Positions 63,723 through 64,000 of a DNA stretch of 64,000 nucleotides are shown here, piece by piece. The DNA comes from Burkholderiales bacterium. GTDB lineage: Bacteria; Pseudomonadota; Gammaproteobacteria; Burkholderiales; Casimicrobiaceae. Every line of letters starts with the position of its first letter. The stretch's first letter is position 1. The stretch lies in contig CAJPFI010000033.1 in assembly GCA_905339295.1 (NCBI GenBank), positions 1 through 64,000 on the forward strand, read 5' to 3'. The translations under genes and the position numbers were made by a program. The notes beneath the pieces were generated by a model that was not told the origin of the DNA, did not search any database, and was given only the letters and a program-made list of their open reading frames with translations.

Positions 63723-64000
63723 ATGGACCTCCTGCTCGCCAACCCCCGCGGCTTCTGCGCCGGCGTCGACCGGGCGATCGCGATCGTCGAGCAGGCGCTC
63801 GCGCAACAGGGCGCGCCGATCTACGTGCGCCACGAAGTCGTTCACAACCGGACCGTGGTCGAGGATCTGAAGCGCAAGGGCGCCGTGTTCGTCGACGAGC
63901 TCGACGACGTGCCGCGGGGGGCGACCGTCGTGTTCTCGGCACACGGCGTGTCGAAGGCGGTGCAGGCCGAGGCCGCCGCGCGCGGACTCACCGTGTTCGA
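63723..64000 (+). CDS. ispH: 4-hydroxy-3-methylbut-2-enyl diphosphate reductase (5' part)
   Basis: The first 92 or so residues are present and the frame is open at the window end. [16 protein letters not shown] carries the first iron-sulfur cysteine, YVRHEVVHN the substrate-binding histidine and VVFSAHGVS the second. IspH makes isopentenyl and dimethylallyl diphosphate in the MEP pathway. The ATG is 10 bases after lspA. Confidence 0.93.
   Translation, partial: MDLLLANPRGFCAGVDRAIAIVEQALAQQGAPIYVRHEVVHNRTVVEDLKRKGAVFVDELDDVPRGATVVFSAHGVSKAVQAEAAARGLTVF

Overview
The window is about 70% GC, densely coded and almost entirely chromosomal housekeeping sequence from a betaproteobacterium (Burkholderiales or Nitrosomonadales-like). 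Support for this comes from gene order: smc-zipA-ligA, pyrG-kdsA-eno-ftsB, ribF-ileS-lspA-ispH, ppsR next to ppsA with a small XRE-like gene, and a two-subunit AddAB-like helicase-nuclease. GTG and TTG starts and ATGA/GTGA stop-start overlaps are common. No prophage, insertion sequence, CRISPR array or rRNA is visible.

Layout: 1-2945 holds the end of a repeat-built multiheme cytochrome, an outer-membrane TPR/beta-barrel protein and a membrane-anchored TPR protein. A MarC-family gene and rlmB follow. 4592-13236 is a peptide ABC transporter operon (binding protein, two permeases, two ATPases) with an M20 amidohydrolase, a DUF2817 hydrolase and a lipoprotein inserted between the transporter genes. 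13396-22104 is smc, zipA, ligA, galU and oxyR, the last three translationally coupled. 22124-23861 holds a HAD dehalogenase, tRNA-Val with promoter and terminator, and a decayed ATP-grasp gene. 23862-30867 holds gltX, pyrG, kdsA, a Dabb protein, eno, ftsB and a SpoU methyltransferase.

30845-34821 is mostly minus strand: a secreted protein, ribokinase, an RbsD/FucU mutarotase, ppsR and a PHP phosphatase. 34983-39155 has the XRE-like gene, ppsA, a YgfX-like protein and an SDR enzyme. 39258-44935 has tRNA-Ala and tRNA-Glu, two tandem paralogous methyltransferases, an M20 peptidase and a small ppGpp-hydrolase-like protein. 44940-50907 has a DnaQ/GIY-YIG nuclease divergent from a LexA-like repressor, then a diguanylate cyclase coupled to a molybdopterin oxidoreductase. 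50974-64000 has an aldo/keto reductase, a J-like protein, a four-cysteine protein, the AddB-like/AddA-like pair, ribF, ileS, lspA and the start of ispH.

The most interesting signals are not large gene islands. They are: (1) a LexA-like repressor whose promoter and start codon carry two identical GAAC-GATC-GTTC palindromes exactly 31 bp apart, resembling Gram-positive SOS boxes and lying next to a Cho-like nuclease; (2) tandem heptamer repeats that run right up to the ATG of three genes (gltX, the Dabb gene, eno); (3) two spacers in the peptide operon that look like small insertions at ATGA junctions with a 7-bp ATGAGCG duplication; (4) a 29-bp perfect inverted repeat that supplies the last codons of a diguanylate cyclase; (5) an AT-rich synonymous patch inside ppsA; and (6) a frameshifted relic of a circularly permuted ATP-grasp gene. 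All calls were made by reading the sequence; no database search was run.
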